Source of the DNA: Leptotrichia sp. oral taxon 212
GTDB taxonomy: Bacteria; Fusobacteriota; Fusobacteriia; Fusobacteriales; Leptotrichiaceae
Direction: 5' to 3'
Assembly (NCBI RefSeq): GCF_001274535.1
Contig: NZ_CP012410.1
Location: forward strand, 1,585,126-1,649,125
Length of the DNA: 64,000 nt
Every line of letters begins with the position of its first letter. Position 1 is the first letter of the stretch. The position numbers and the translations under genes were made by a program. Of this stretch, positions 9,401 to 17,338 are shown piece by piece. The notes below the pieces were generated by a model. It searched no databases and had not been told where the DNA came from. It was given only the letters and a program-made list of their open reading frames with translations.

Positions 9401-9965
9401 CAATCTCATTTTTTACATCCTTCAGCTTTTTTGTAGAATCTTCCTTTTCCACCTTGGCTCTTTTTACTCCGGCAGCTTCTTCTATAATTTCTCTAAGCTC
9501 TTTTGGATTGGAACTTATTATTCTTTCAACTCTTCCCTGTCCAATTATGGAATAAGCCTGTTTTCCGATACCTGTATCCATAAAAAGATTACTTATATCC
9601 TTTAGTCTTACCCGCCTGTTATTTATAAAATATTCGTTTTCTCCGCTTTTATATATTCTTCTTGTTATTTTTACTTCAGAAAAATCTATGTCAAGATACT
9701 TATCTTCATTTTCAATAATAAGACTGACTTCCGCCATGGAACGTGGTTTTTTATTTTTTCCACCTGAAAAAATAATATCCGAACTTTCCTTAGCTCTTAT
9801 ATTTTTGTAGCTCTGCTCACCTAAAACCCATAAAATTGCATCCAGAATATTGCTCTTACCACTTCCGTTAGGCCCAACTATAGAGGTTATTCCTCTGTTA
9901 AATTCAACAGTTGTCTTTTCAGCAAATGATTTGAATCCTGCAAGCTCCAATGCCTTTAAATACAC
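6435..9965 (-). CDS. smc: Chromosome segregation protein SMC
   Basis: 1176 residues from the preferred GTG at 9963-9965 (ribosome binding site AGAGGAAATCA); a 15-residue longer ATG version would run into the upstream methylase gene. Complete SMC architecture: Walker A GPNGSGKS at 31-38, a first long coiled coil, a hinge at about 500-660 (GVIGAFVNLINIPDGYEEA and the DIITARGRMTGGY that follows it), a second coiled coil, then signature LSGGEKSMLAVSF and Walker B FTFFDEIEAALDEEN. SMC, with ScpAB, compacts and separates the chromosome; scpA and scpB are not nearby. It is the last gene of a long same-strand run and starts 22 bases after the methylase stop. Confidence 0.96.
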   Translation of the reverse strand: MYLKALELAGFKSFAEKTTVEFNRGITSIVGPNGSGKSNILDAILWVLGEQSYKNIRAKESSDIIFSGGKNKKPRSMAEVSLIIENEDKYLDIDFSEVKITRRIYKSGENEYFINNRRVRLKDISNLFMDTGIGKQAYSIIGQGRVERIISSNPKELREIIEEAAGVKRAKVEKEDSTKKLKDVKNEIEKIEFVEKELAARVGHLREEERKARLYKTFSEKIDTHKFMILEYNRNEGKKKHEEFKMKRFQFEKVITEIQKEYQDKNTEAENVLLSKKEKYELLENEKNQNEQIFLEVESLKDEHSKLSGQLSNLDIQAEEKEKRNKVLDTDIKEKGEILSKSEEELSKIMKELSEKEKSKNKIEETVEELKVRREVLMTKLKKATQQSQDFEVDKIKAASENEEYEKRITAAEIVMKRQVTEKEELDSEFAEFVNRMEVFEQNKLTKENEKKEKEQILKEVSMKSEKIRNHYSDINKQMGELSYRYENHNAKKRANENIIERNETFARATKAILQENIKGVIGAFVNLINIPDGYEEAIQTLSGGNFQDIVVENSNIGKKCISILKDKKLGRASFLPVADVKVYKILNEYPKKEGVIGFARNIVGYDENIKKIVEFVYGNSIVVKNIEIGTQLLKEGFNDRIVTLEGDIITARGRMTGGYSVRGKDELLERKKELKVIKEKMNEIQNEREKLSKKLEKLSKILEAEENERQKIQKELEVMEENYREFLKEYDNFNSEYNKRKREIGTLEYEIKQNNDFIVSRKEKIRENTEIIENIVKLIEENKINIVKLNTEIEESENIDEYFNELNTLDKEYEILKVKTDSNKSRYAEIKADYEKLVNEKKEVEEFQQKKTVMKEKLTKEIQNKKEEIDKKCKENKEKSELIKSLEKEIKNLEVSEKELIKGVKDIEIKKRDQENEYGKLIEKISENTKKLESYNYELEEIPEERAKNNEEYKEIENETELQAIKRKLSINEKSRMEIGSVNLSAIEEYERENMRYTELVNQKRDLLASRESLLTLIGDIENDIVKKFNIALEEINKNFRYMCETILNGAKGAIRLLDEENLLETGLELSVKYKNKPEQTLMLLSGGEKSMLAVSFIMAIFMFKPSPFTFFDEIEAALDEENTKKIVKLLNKFITKSQFILITHNKETMKGSHRLYGVTMNKEIGESRIISVDV

Positions 9966-9987
9966 TGATTTCCTCTTTTCTATAAAT

Positions 9988-10854
9988 TTATTTTTCTGTA
10001 AAAATATCATAATTTTTAATATTTTTACTAAATATCATGATTTCTTTAGCTTTTATTTTGTTTTCTAAAGAATAATTTATATCAAATTCTACAGAACTAA
10101 ATTTTTTATAAATTTCTTTAATTTCCTTACAATTATCATATGTGACAATCCAGTTTTTAGTTATTTTTTTTATATCTTCATAAAGCTCTATATGATTTTG
10201 ATGACTATAAAAATTAGTATATAACTCAGGTCCTTTTTTGTAATAGGGTGGATCAAAAAATATGAACTTTTCCTGTTTTATTTTGCTTATTACATTTTTT
10301 TTAAATTCTAAAACATCTAAGTTATAAAATTCTATTTTATCTTTTAATTTTTCGATTTCTTTTATTTGCTCTATTAACTTATTTTTATTAAATCTACAAT
10401 TCATTTTGTAATTTCCGTTTTGCAGATTTCCTCCTATTACACCTGCTTTTAAAATACCAGATCTGTTTACTCTATTTAAATAAAAAGTAGCCATTCCTAA
10501 TTTTAAAATTTCTTTTTCCAATAACAGATTCATATTTTCTTTATTTGCATATATTTCTTTTTGTTTCTCCCGTTCAAGAATAGAAATCTCAATTTTTTCT
10601 ATTATATTACAAAATTTTTCCGTATGATTTAAGATACAATGCCAAAAGGAATAAATACCTCTATCTATATCATTAAGTACCAGTTTTCTTACCTTTTTCT
10701 TTTTTAACAATAATAATGCTAAGCCTGCTCCTCCAGCAAAAGGTTCTATATATATGGGATTTCTAATATCATTTTTTTCAAAAAGAGAAACTATGATATT
10801 AAAAACCTTTGATTTTCCGCCAGGATAACGTAGTGGAGAAAGTAAATTTCTCAT
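9988..10854 (-). CDS. D12-class DNA adenine N6-methyltransferase
   Basis: 288 residues. Class D12 (Dam-type, alpha group) order: PLRYPGGKSK at 7-16 (motif X), EPFAGGAGLA at 37-46 (motif I, AdoMet), NDID at 61-64, FYLNRVNRSGILKAG at about 124-138, and catalytic DPPY at 201-204. All residues needed for methylation are present. The target site cannot be read from the sequence; GATC is typical of Dam, but the LNRVNRSG segment is also found in methylases with other sites. It lies 12 bases after the AAA/TOPRIM gene with ribosome binding site AGGTGG, so the two form a pair. The base composition looks even more A/T-biased than that of smc or the capsule genes (visual impression). Confidence 0.9.
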   Translation of the reverse strand: MRNLLSPLRYPGGKSKVFNIIVSLFEKNDIRNPIYIEPFAGGAGLALLLLKKKKVRKLVLNDIDRGIYSFWHCILNHTEKFCNIIEKIEISILEREKQKEIYANKENMNLLLEKEILKLGMATFYLNRVNRSGILKAGVIGGNLQNGNYKMNCRFNKNKLIEQIKEIEKLKDKIEFYNLDVLEFKKNVISKIKQEKFIFFDPPYYKKGPELYTNFYSHQNHIELYEDIKKITKNWIVTYDNCKEIKEIYKKFSSVEFDINYSLENKIKAKEIMIFSKNIKNYDIFTEK

Positions 10855-10866
10855 AATACCACCTAC

Positions 10867-12507
10867 TTATTTCAGTTTTTCTTTTACTATTCCATAATTT
10901 CTATTTAATTGATTTATCAATTTTCTTTCTAGTTCCTCATTGAATTCTTCTATTTCTTTTTCATACTTTTCTTTAAACTTTTCCATTAATTTATTTCCAT
11001 TTTTTCCAAAATTTTTCCGTTCTTCTAAGAACCATAGTTTATCTTGCTCTCTTTCAGGTTTGCCTAAATTAGTGTACTGTAATCTTTTTGCATAAAATTT
11101 TTGTTTGTTATCACATTTACATTTATCCCAAAATTCATCATTTTCTTCCATACCTAATAAGATTTCCAGACATTCTTTTTCTATTGATTTTATTCCTGGA
11201 AAAAACAATGAATTTCTATGATTTTCAACATTTATTTTAAAATCATTTTTGTAATTTGTACTTTTTCTATTGTAATCTGCATCATAAATAATAATTCCAT
11301 TTTTTAATTGAGAAATTTTATTAGATATAGCTGCTATATTTGTTATCCCTATTTTTAAAGGATATACTTTACAATATTCTTTTAATTTTTTTGAAACAAT
11401 ATTTTTAAAAAGATATTCTCCTTCCTCATCTTCAAAAAATACATCTATTTTTATTTCTTTTTGATTATTATTTTCTTCTCTTATTTTAACTAATATATTA
11501 TTCTTTATTTCATCATAACCTATGTGTATTCTATTTATTAAGCTTCCTCTTGTTTTATCTAAAAAATTTACTTTAGAATTAACACTGTAAATCTTATTAT
11601 TTAAAAGCTCCTCTATTATTTCCAAAGAATGTGTAGTAAAAATAATTTTTATATTATATTTTGCAGAATATTTATTTAGAAATTCAATTAATTTTTTCTG
11701 AGCTCCAGGATATAACGTAGCTTCTAATTCATCAATAAGTAAAATTCCTCCAAAATAATTATCTTTAAATTTCTCTTTTAATCTTTTAAATTCGAGTATA
11801 GTTAATATAATTTTACCAATATTGTCCTGACCAGCAGAAATAGTTTGCCAGTCATAAGAATTTGTTGAAATTCCTCCTGTAGATATTTTATTTTTATCAA
11901 TCAATTTTATTTCATTTTTATATTCTTCACTATCAAAGCTTAATAATATTTCAGAATAATATTTTTTAAAAAAAACTATTTCCTGATCTGATAACTCAAG
12001 ATTGTTTTCTTTTAAATCATCAACTTCTCCAATAGGATATAATCTACTCAATCCCATATAAACTACAGGGAGTGGAATATTTCCTTTTCCAGTTGAACGA
12101 CTTTTTCCAGCAACAAATCTTATATGTTTTTTTTCACCATCAGGTCTTTTCCTTGATTTTACTTGTAATGGATTTTCATAAATAATTTTCTTTTTTACAA
12201 TATCACTATTTTCATCAAAACAAATATAGTAGCTATGATTACCAGGTAAATCATATTCCCTGCTAAATTTAAAAATATCATTTATATCTGTATAAAACTT
12301 TTGGTTTACTATCATACAATCAGAATAATTTTCTTTCTTATCATCTTTTTTTCTTCCTCTTCCTACACCAAAAGGTTGTCCTATACATCCAAGCAATGTA
12401 CTTTTCATTGTTCCATTCTGACCACATATTGCTGTCAAATTTTTTCCTATTTCAATTTCTAAATCTTCTGCTAATCTAAACTTATTAATTATAACTTTTA
12501 GTATCAT
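10867..12507 (-). CDS. ABC-type AAA ATPase fused to a TOPRIM-like nuclease domain (OLD/PARIS-like)
   Basis: 546 residues. The N-terminal two thirds is an SMC/RecF-type ATPase: Walker A GQNGTMKST at 29-37 (Met replaces the usual Gly before Lys), signature SAGQ at 224-227, Walker B ILLIDE at 255-260, H-loop TTH at 291-293. The last 200 residues carry a TOPRIM-like pattern: FFEDEEGE at 357-364 as the glutamate motif and IIIYDADY at about 405-412 as the DxD motif. This order matches OLD-family nucleases and the fused form of PARIS ATPases. Both are anti-phage proteins, but neither is normally paired with an adenine methylase. A restriction-like partner for the downstream methylase is the likely role. 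The domain calls are mine from motifs; the TOPRIM call is the weaker one. Confidence 0.78.
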   Translation of the reverse strand: MILKVIINKFRLAEDLEIEIGKNLTAICGQNGTMKSTLLGCIGQPFGVGRGRKKDDKKENYSDCMIVNQKFYTDINDIFKFSREYDLPGNHSYYICFDENSDIVKKKIIYENPLQVKSRKRPDGEKKHIRFVAGKSRSTGKGNIPLPVVYMGLSRLYPIGEVDDLKENNLELSDQEIVFFKKYYSEILLSFDSEEYKNEIKLIDKNKISTGGISTNSYDWQTISAGQDNIGKIILTILEFKRLKEKFKDNYFGGILLIDELEATLYPGAQKKLIEFLNKYSAKYNIKIIFTTHSLEIIEELLNNKIYSVNSKVNFLDKTRGSLINRIHIGYDEIKNNILVKIREENNNQKEIKIDVFFEDEEGEYLFKNIVSKKLKEYCKVYPLKIGITNIAAISNKISQLKNGIIIYDADYNRKSTNYKNDFKINVENHRNSLFFPGIKSIEKECLEILLGMEENDEFWDKCKCDNKQKFYAKRLQYTNLGKPEREQDKLWFLEERKNFGKNGNKLMEKFKEKYEKEIEEFNEELERKLINQLNRNYGIVKEKLK

Positions 12508-12532
12508 AGTTCCCCCAAAATTTTAAATAAAA

Positions 12533-13816
12533 TTATCTCCCTTTTCCAAAAATAACTATCGTCACTGTTTTTAACAGAACTTTTACATCAAATGGAATAC
12601 TATGATGCTTTATATAGTACAGATCATACTGCAATTTTCTGTAGGCATCTTCAACACTTGCACCATAAGGATACATCACTTGCGCCCATCCTGTCAGTCC
12701 AGGTTTTACAGTATGTCTTAAATTATAGTATGGTATTTCCTTTTCAAGCTGCTGAATAAAAAATTCCCTTTCAGGACGAGGTCCGACAAAGCTCATTTCT
12801 CCTCGTAGAACATTCCACAGCTGAGGCAGCTCATCAATTCTTGTGGCTCTCATTATTTTCCCAAACTTTGTCACCCTGTTATCATTTTTCGATGCCCATT
12901 GAGGTCCATCTTTTTCAGCATCTGTAGTCATAGAACGGAATTTCACTATGTTAAATTTCTTATTCCCCTCTCCTATTCTTTCCTGTATAAAAAATATTGG
13001 CCCTTTAGATTCAAGTTTTACTATTATTGCAGCAAGTATAATTACCGGCGCCGCAAATATTCCTATCAGCATTGCAAAAAACAGATCCAGCAGTCTCTTA
13101 GCCTTAAGATTGAAATTGTTATGATATATTTCAAAACCTGTATTCTCGAGAAACCATTTTGGGCTTAAATGAGATATGGGTAGCTTATTTTCATACGTTT
13201 CATAAAATTCCAGATAGTTGTAGTATTGCAACCCTTCAAGCTTATATTGCAGCAGTTTTCCCGTAAGTTTAGGATCTCCCAGAAGTTTATCCGTAAAATC
13301 TACAAGAACGTCAAATTTCTTTGTTTTATACATTTCAACTATTTCTTTTCCAAGCGCCTTCGTATCAGTGTTATTTAATGATGCGGCAAATACATACTGT
13401 CCATCCTTTTTTACACTTTCAAGTAAATCCTGTGTGTAGTCATTTTCTCCGACAAAAACAACATGTTCCTTTTCAACTACTCCCATAATGACTATATATC
13501 TGAACGCTATCTGAAATATTGTTATTATTCCGAAAAGTATAATTCCTTCATAAAAAGTGAATATTTTAGAAAAAGTTGTAACAGTCATTAAAATTCCGTT
13601 TATTACAATTACCGTTGTCATATCCTTAAGCTTATACTTGTTTGTTGCTACATTATATACATTCGCTATATAGTAGGCAACCAGGGCACTGACTATTATC
13701 ATTGCATTTCTGAATCCCAGCCCCCTGTTTATTATAACCAGTCCAATAAAATACATTGCTACTGTCAATATTCCAAATAAATAGGAAAAATTTTTTCTTA
13801 CTCCGCTTATGGCCAT
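12533..13816 (-). CDS. Undecaprenyl-phosphate sugar-1-phosphate transferase (WbaP/EpsL-type)
   Basis: 427 residues from the ATG at 13814-13816, which has AAAGGTGG upstream; a GTG 15 bases earlier lacks room for a ribosome binding site. Four N-terminal membrane spans come first, then a nucleotide-binding-like middle (VVFVGENDYTQDLLESVKK), a fifth span, and the bacterial sugar transferase domain from about residue 240: KRLLDLFFA, FFIQERIGEG, NIVKFRSMTTDAE, TRIDELPQLWNVLRGEMSFVGPRPER, LRHTVKPGLTGWAQV. The family moves a sugar phosphate from UDP-sugar to the lipid carrier and starts a capsule or O-antigen unit. It is the last of the polysaccharide genes, and only 25 bases separate it from the ATPase gene. 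Confidence 0.92.
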   Translation of the reverse strand: MAISGVRKNFSYLFGILTVAMYFIGLVIINRGLGFRNAMIIVSALVAYYIANVYNVATNKYKLKDMTTVIVINGILMTVTTFSKIFTFYEGIILFGIITIFQIAFRYIVIMGVVEKEHVVFVGENDYTQDLLESVKKDGQYVFAASLNNTDTKALGKEIVEMYKTKKFDVLVDFTDKLLGDPKLTGKLLQYKLEGLQYYNYLEFYETYENKLPISHLSPKWFLENTGFEIYHNNFNLKAKRLLDLFFAMLIGIFAAPVIILAAIIVKLESKGPIFFIQERIGEGNKKFNIVKFRSMTTDAEKDGPQWASKNDNRVTKFGKIMRATRIDELPQLWNVLRGEMSFVGPRPEREFFIQQLEKEIPYYNLRHTVKPGLTGWAQVMYPYGASVEDAYRKLQYDLYYIKHHSIPFDVKVLLKTVTIVIFGKGR

Positions 13817-13888
13817 ATTTCTATTTCCCACCTTTACATTTTTACTTTATTGTTATCTCATTATATTTTATAATTCTGTTCTGTCAGT

Positions 13889-14638
13889 TTATTTTGTCTT
13901 TTTTAAAGCTATTATTACATAATTTATGAAATAATAAGCTGCCTGGAACAATGAAAGCTTTTCCACATCCCTGTATATTCTCCATCTTACTTTGGCGGCA
14001 TCTATTTTATTACTTGATCTTGATTTATTCAGAACTCTGTAAAATGCCAGATTTTCCTTCAGGCCATGTATTTTCCCAGTCTCCTTTACTATCTCAAGCC
14101 AAAGGACATAATCTTCATTTTTATCCCTCTCCTTAAAATATCTTTTTCCAAGCTTTCCGGCATTGTAGATAACTGTAAGGCAGCCTAAATAGTTATTCTT
14201 AAGTAAATCCCTGTATGTTATTTCTTCCTTTATTTTTATTTCATTGATAGGCTTTCCTTCTTCCGTAACTCTTGTATATTCTGTACAGCTTATGGCAGCA
14301 TTTTCCTTTTTCATGAATTCAATCTGTTTTTCAAGCTTATCTTCCTTCCAGTAGTCATCAGAATCCAGAAAGGCTATATATTCTCCATCCGCTTCATCTA
14401 TAAGCCTGTTTCTTCCTTCAACCACACCGATATTTTTTTCACTGTCAATAGCTTTTATTCTTTTGTCTTTCTGTGCATATTTCTGTATAATTTCATAACT
14501 GCTGTCAGTAGATCTGTCATTCAGTATAAGCATTTCCCAATCTGTATATGTCTGAGAAATGACTGACTCTATCGTTTCTCCAATAAATTTTTCTGCATTA
14601 TACACGGGAATTATTATAGATACCTTATTTTTTTCCAT
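13889..14638 (-). CDS. Family 2 glycosyltransferase
   Basis: 249 residues from the ATG at 14638 (TTGGAGAAAAA upstream). GT-A fold: VSIIIPVYNAEKFIGETIES at the N-terminus, LILNDRSTDSS, then the metal-binding AFLDSDDYW and RNRLIDEADGEY. The C-terminal ANK-like tail with VEKLSLFQAAYYFINYVI is typical of short capsule glycosyltransferases. It overlaps the 3' end of the CDP-glycerol transferase gene by 14 bases, so the two are coupled. Donor and acceptor cannot be told from sequence. Confidence 0.88.
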   Translation of the reverse strand: MEKNKVSIIIPVYNAEKFIGETIESVISQTYTDWEMLILNDRSTDSSYEIIQKYAQKDKRIKAIDSEKNIGVVEGRNRLIDEADGEYIAFLDSDDYWKEDKLEKQIEFMKKENAAISCTEYTRVTEEGKPINEIKIKEEITYRDLLKNNYLGCLTVIYNAGKLGKRYFKERDKNEDYVLWLEIVKETGKIHGLKENLAFYRVLNKSRSSNKIDAAKVRWRIYRDVEKLSLFQAAYYFINYVIIALKKTK

Positions 14639-15833
14639 TTTTTTCTCCAAGTTTTTTTATAATCAGTTCGTATACTCTCTTACAGTTTTCCTTATCAGTA
14701 TATTTTAAAAACATACTTCTCATTTTATCTGTATTTTCCCTTACAGATGGACTATACTCAAATTTATTATCTGTAATCTCTTCTATTTTTTCCACACATT
14801 CCTTTATACTATGAACACCTTCACCAAAAAGTTCCTTATCCAGATCCACATAGGAACCAACTTTTTTCTGATATTCTTCCCTGTCAAACTGAAAAAATAT
14901 AATCGGCTTTTTCAGATAATAGAAATCGTATGCAACACTGGAATAATCTGTTATAAGTATTTTTGATTTCATCAGCTCCTTTGTAATATCTGCATCTTTT
15001 GGCAGCAGAGTGACATTTTTTCCAAGCTTCACTTTATCAAAATTCTTCAGGTAATCATGCATAAGCTGATGAATATACACATTCAGATAAATATTTTTTT
15101 CTTCCAGATATTTATTAAGTTTTTCGTCTGTTACAAGTCCTGTAATATTCTTAAAATATTCTGTATCTTCTATCCTTGTATTTTCAAGTTTTATCCAGTT
15201 TCTCCATGTAGGCATGAAAAGAATTTCTTTTCTTTCAACTTCCACATCATACAGTTTATCATATCTTGGATATCCTGTTATAAATGTACTATTTTCAGGA
15301 ACATTCCACCACGTTTTAGTTTTTATGTTTTTTTCATATTCTGAATCACATATATTTATATCGTAGGATTTCACAAGTTTTTCTGCTATTTTCCCTGTTT
15401 TCCTGTTCATTGGCATTCTGACTTTAAATCCTACCGTCCCATGATTCAGAAACACCTTTAAAGTCTTATAATGAAACATATTTATAACTGGAACAACAAA
15501 CAGATAAGGAGCTATATCTGCAGATATTGAATGCGAAAAAAGGACAACTTCTGAATTCATGAAATAGAGATAACTTTCCACACTTCCCTTTACCAGCTTA
15601 CCGCCATGAATTTTATCAAAAACCGGTGAATTTTTATTGACAACCCAATATTCCTCTATATCCTTTTTTGACCTTAAATATTCATATATCGCTCTTCCAT
15701 TGTCAACAAAAAGTTCTCCTGCATTTCCACCGGCAAGCCATATTTTCCTGTTTTTAAATTTTCCCTTTGTAAAAGGATAAATTATAAAGGCTGTTATCAT
15801 GTTTATAAGGCATCTTATCTTGTCCATTCTCAT
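14625..15833 (-). CDS. CDP-glycerol:glycerophosphate glycerophosphotransferase (TagB/TagF family)
   Basis: 402 residues. Family motifs: FLNHGTVGFKVRM with the catalytic-type His, NICDSEYEKNIK, STFITGYPRYD, ILFMPTWRNW and ILITDYSSVAYDFYYLKKP with PIIFFQFD. In Gram-positive bacteria these enzymes build teichoic acid. In an outer-membrane organism a glycerol-phosphate substituent on capsule or O-antigen is more likely. A weak hydrophobic stretch lies at about 10-20. ATGs at 15833 and 15827 both fit the AAGGAAA site. It lies in the same run as two glycosyltransferases and the initiating sugar transferase. Confidence 0.88.
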   Translation of the reverse strand: MRMDKIRCLINMITAFIIYPFTKGKFKNRKIWLAGGNAGELFVDNGRAIYEYLRSKKDIEEYWVVNKNSPVFDKIHGGKLVKGSVESYLYFMNSEVVLFSHSISADIAPYLFVVPVINMFHYKTLKVFLNHGTVGFKVRMPMNRKTGKIAEKLVKSYDINICDSEYEKNIKTKTWWNVPENSTFITGYPRYDKLYDVEVERKEILFMPTWRNWIKLENTRIEDTEYFKNITGLVTDEKLNKYLEEKNIYLNVYIHQLMHDYLKNFDKVKLGKNVTLLPKDADITKELMKSKILITDYSSVAYDFYYLKKPIIFFQFDREEYQKKVGSYVDLDKELFGEGVHSIKECVEKIEEITDNKFEYSPSVRENTDKMRSMFLKYTDKENCKRVYELIIKKLGEKNGKK

Positions 15834-15845
15834 TTTCCTTCTTTC

Positions 15846-16676
15846 CTACTTATATTTATTAAATCCTTCTATTCTTCCTTTTAAAACTGTTTTATGGTAT
15901 TTCCTATTTTTCGTGAGCAATATTCCTGCCATACTTCTGAATATTCTTTTCAAATATTTGAAATAATAAAAGAAATTTTTTCTTCCCATAACCTCTTTCT
16001 TAACGAGAGCTCCGTAACCGAGTGCATATTTATAAGCTTTGTCCAAATCATCATAATTCCCTTTTTTAGCAGGATGAAAAATAATGTCATCTGCAAAATA
16101 CTCCCCCTTGTATCCTTTATGCAGTAATGTCAGTACATAATCTGTCTCCTCTCCACTTCCAAAAGCAGACCCAACACCCAGATTTTCATCAAACAGAATT
16201 ATATCCTCAAATACATAGTTTACAAAAAAAGTGATGGACTTCACAGTTTTTTCAATATTCCCTTTAGTCAGTTTAAGGTTCTGTTCAGACATTATTCCTG
16301 TTCCATAGTCTTTTCCTCTTTCAAGAGTTCTGCACGAATATATTCTCTTATCTTCATTTTCTTTAAAAAATTTCACTACTTTTTCCAATGTATCAGGCTG
16401 ATATTCACAGTCGTCATCAGGAAATCCTGTAATTTCCCCATCCATTACAAGTAATCCTCTGTTTCTATTCAGACTGAGACCTTTCCTGTCACTCTTCATA
16501 TACTTTATTTCAAAATCATCTTCATATTTTTCTAAAATTTTATAAGCCCTGTCATCATTGTTCTGATCCACTGCAATAAGTTCAAAATCCTTATAAGTCT
16601 GTTCTTTTAAACTTTTTAAAAATAGTTCCAGTTCATCAGTAACATTTATTGTTGGCATTATTAACGAGACCTTCAA
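15846..16676 (-). CDS. Family 2 glycosyltransferase
   Basis: 276 residues from the TTG at 16674-16676, which sits 8 bases after AAAAGGAG; the GTG nine bases upstream would leave no spacer. GT-A features: VSLIMPTINVTDELELFLKS, DFELIAVDQNNDD, GLSLNRNRGLLVMDGEI, metal-binding GFPDDDCEY, and LGVGSAFGSGEETDYVL, the usual acceptor-side region. The C-terminus is basic and aromatic (FFYYFKYLKRIFRSM), probably membrane-associated. It is the first gene of the polysaccharide run, behind an extended -10 promoter. Confidence 0.88.
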   Translation of the reverse strand: MKVSLIMPTINVTDELELFLKSLKEQTYKDFELIAVDQNNDDRAYKILEKYEDDFEIKYMKSDRKGLSLNRNRGLLVMDGEITGFPDDDCEYQPDTLEKVVKFFKENEDKRIYSCRTLERGKDYGTGIMSEQNLKLTKGNIEKTVKSITFFVNYVFEDIILFDENLGVGSAFGSGEETDYVLTLLHKGYKGEYFADDIIFHPAKKGNYDDLDKAYKYALGYGALVKKEVMGRKNFFYYFKYLKRIFRSMAGILLTKNRKYHKTVLKGRIEGFNKYK

Positions 16677-16747
16677 TATTCTCACTCCTTTTTACTGCCG
16701 ATTTCTCTGAATCTTATTTCACTTTCTTAGTATTAAATTTATTTAGT

Positions 16748-16756
16748 ATTATATCA
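16748..16756 (-). promoter_or_regulatory. Extended -10 promoter for the polysaccharide-methylase-smc gene run
   Basis: Minus strand ATGATATAAT (TG-N-TATAAT), about 75 bases before the first glycosyltransferase. No good -35 at 17 bases. All genes from here to smc are on one strand with gaps under 75 bases. Confidence 0.45.
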
Positions 16757-16805
16757 TAAAATTTTACAAAATTAAACAGTCAAAAATAATGAAATTACTT
16801 TAAAA

Positions 16806-16827
16806 GGGACTGTTTTACAACAGTCCC
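16806..16827 (-). terminator. Intrinsic terminator of the DUF333 lipoprotein gene
   Basis: A 9-bp perfect stem, GGGACTGTT / AACAGTCCC, with a 4-base loop, followed by CTTTTAAAG on the minus strand. Confidence 0.85.
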
Positions 16828-16873
16828 AATTCCTATTCTTTTATCTTGATAGTTTTCTACTTTGGTATGAAAT

Positions 16874-17239
16874 TTATTTTTCAGATTTATTGTTTTGTCT
16901 GTAATATTCCCATTCATCTACTTCTTTTCCATTTTTAAGTTTGCATTTCCCAATTTCATTTCCATTCTGATCCTTTACAATAATTGATTCCCCGCCTTGA
17001 TCCACACAGTATTTAGAAGCTGGATTAGGCAGTCCAGCTACTGGTCCTTTTATATCTGCTTCATTATTTGTTTCTTCCTGAGTTTCACTTTGTTCCTGTT
17101 TAATCATTTCCTGAACATTTTCTTTTGCATAACTATCTTTTATAGACGATACGCCAGACGTGTTTCCTTTTTCTGAAGTACATGAAACCAAAGCTGCTCC
17201 GATTAATGCAACTCCTAAAATTAGTTTGAATTTTTCCAT
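16874..17239 (-). CDS. Small DUF333-domain lipoprotein
   Basis: 121 residues from the ATG at 17239 (AGAGGTGTAAT upstream); the longer ORF adds 20 unlikely residues. Signal peptide EKFKLILGVALIGAALVSC with lipobox ALVSC. A Ser/Glu/Gln-rich linker follows, then a DUF333-type segment: GLPNPASKYCVDQGGE, IVKDQNGNEIGKCKL, EVDEWEYY. The two cysteines in that segment could pair. DUF333 also occurs in HslJ-like and inhibitor-like envelope proteins; the function here is unknown. It is a single gene with its own terminator. Confidence 0.82.
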   Translation of the reverse strand: MEKFKLILGVALIGAALVSCTSEKGNTSGVSSIKDSYAKENVQEMIKQEQSETQEETNNEADIKGPVAGLPNPASKYCVDQGGESIIVKDQNGNEIGKCKLKNGKEVDEWEYYRQNNKSEK

Positions 17240-17338
17240 ATTACACCTCTTCTCTCTTGTTGTTTTTTTCATTTTATCATCGAGGTCTTTGTTTAACATT
17301 TATAAGAGTTTATATTAATCTTTAAATAACAGTATAAT

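Noticed and set aside
9966-10010. Longer N-terminus for SMC
   Set aside because: It adds 15 residues not seen in SMC proteins and overlaps the methylase gene. The GTG at 9965 has AGAGGAAATCA upstream.
10867-12507. Naming the ATPase as PARIS AriA/AriB or Gabija GajA
   Set aside because: The architecture is compatible, but no AriB- or GajB-like partner is present and the methylase partner does not fit either system.
16741-16800. TTGACT as -35 with TATAAT, before the glycosyltransferase run
   Set aside because: The spacer is 24 bases, too long; the extended -10 alone was kept.
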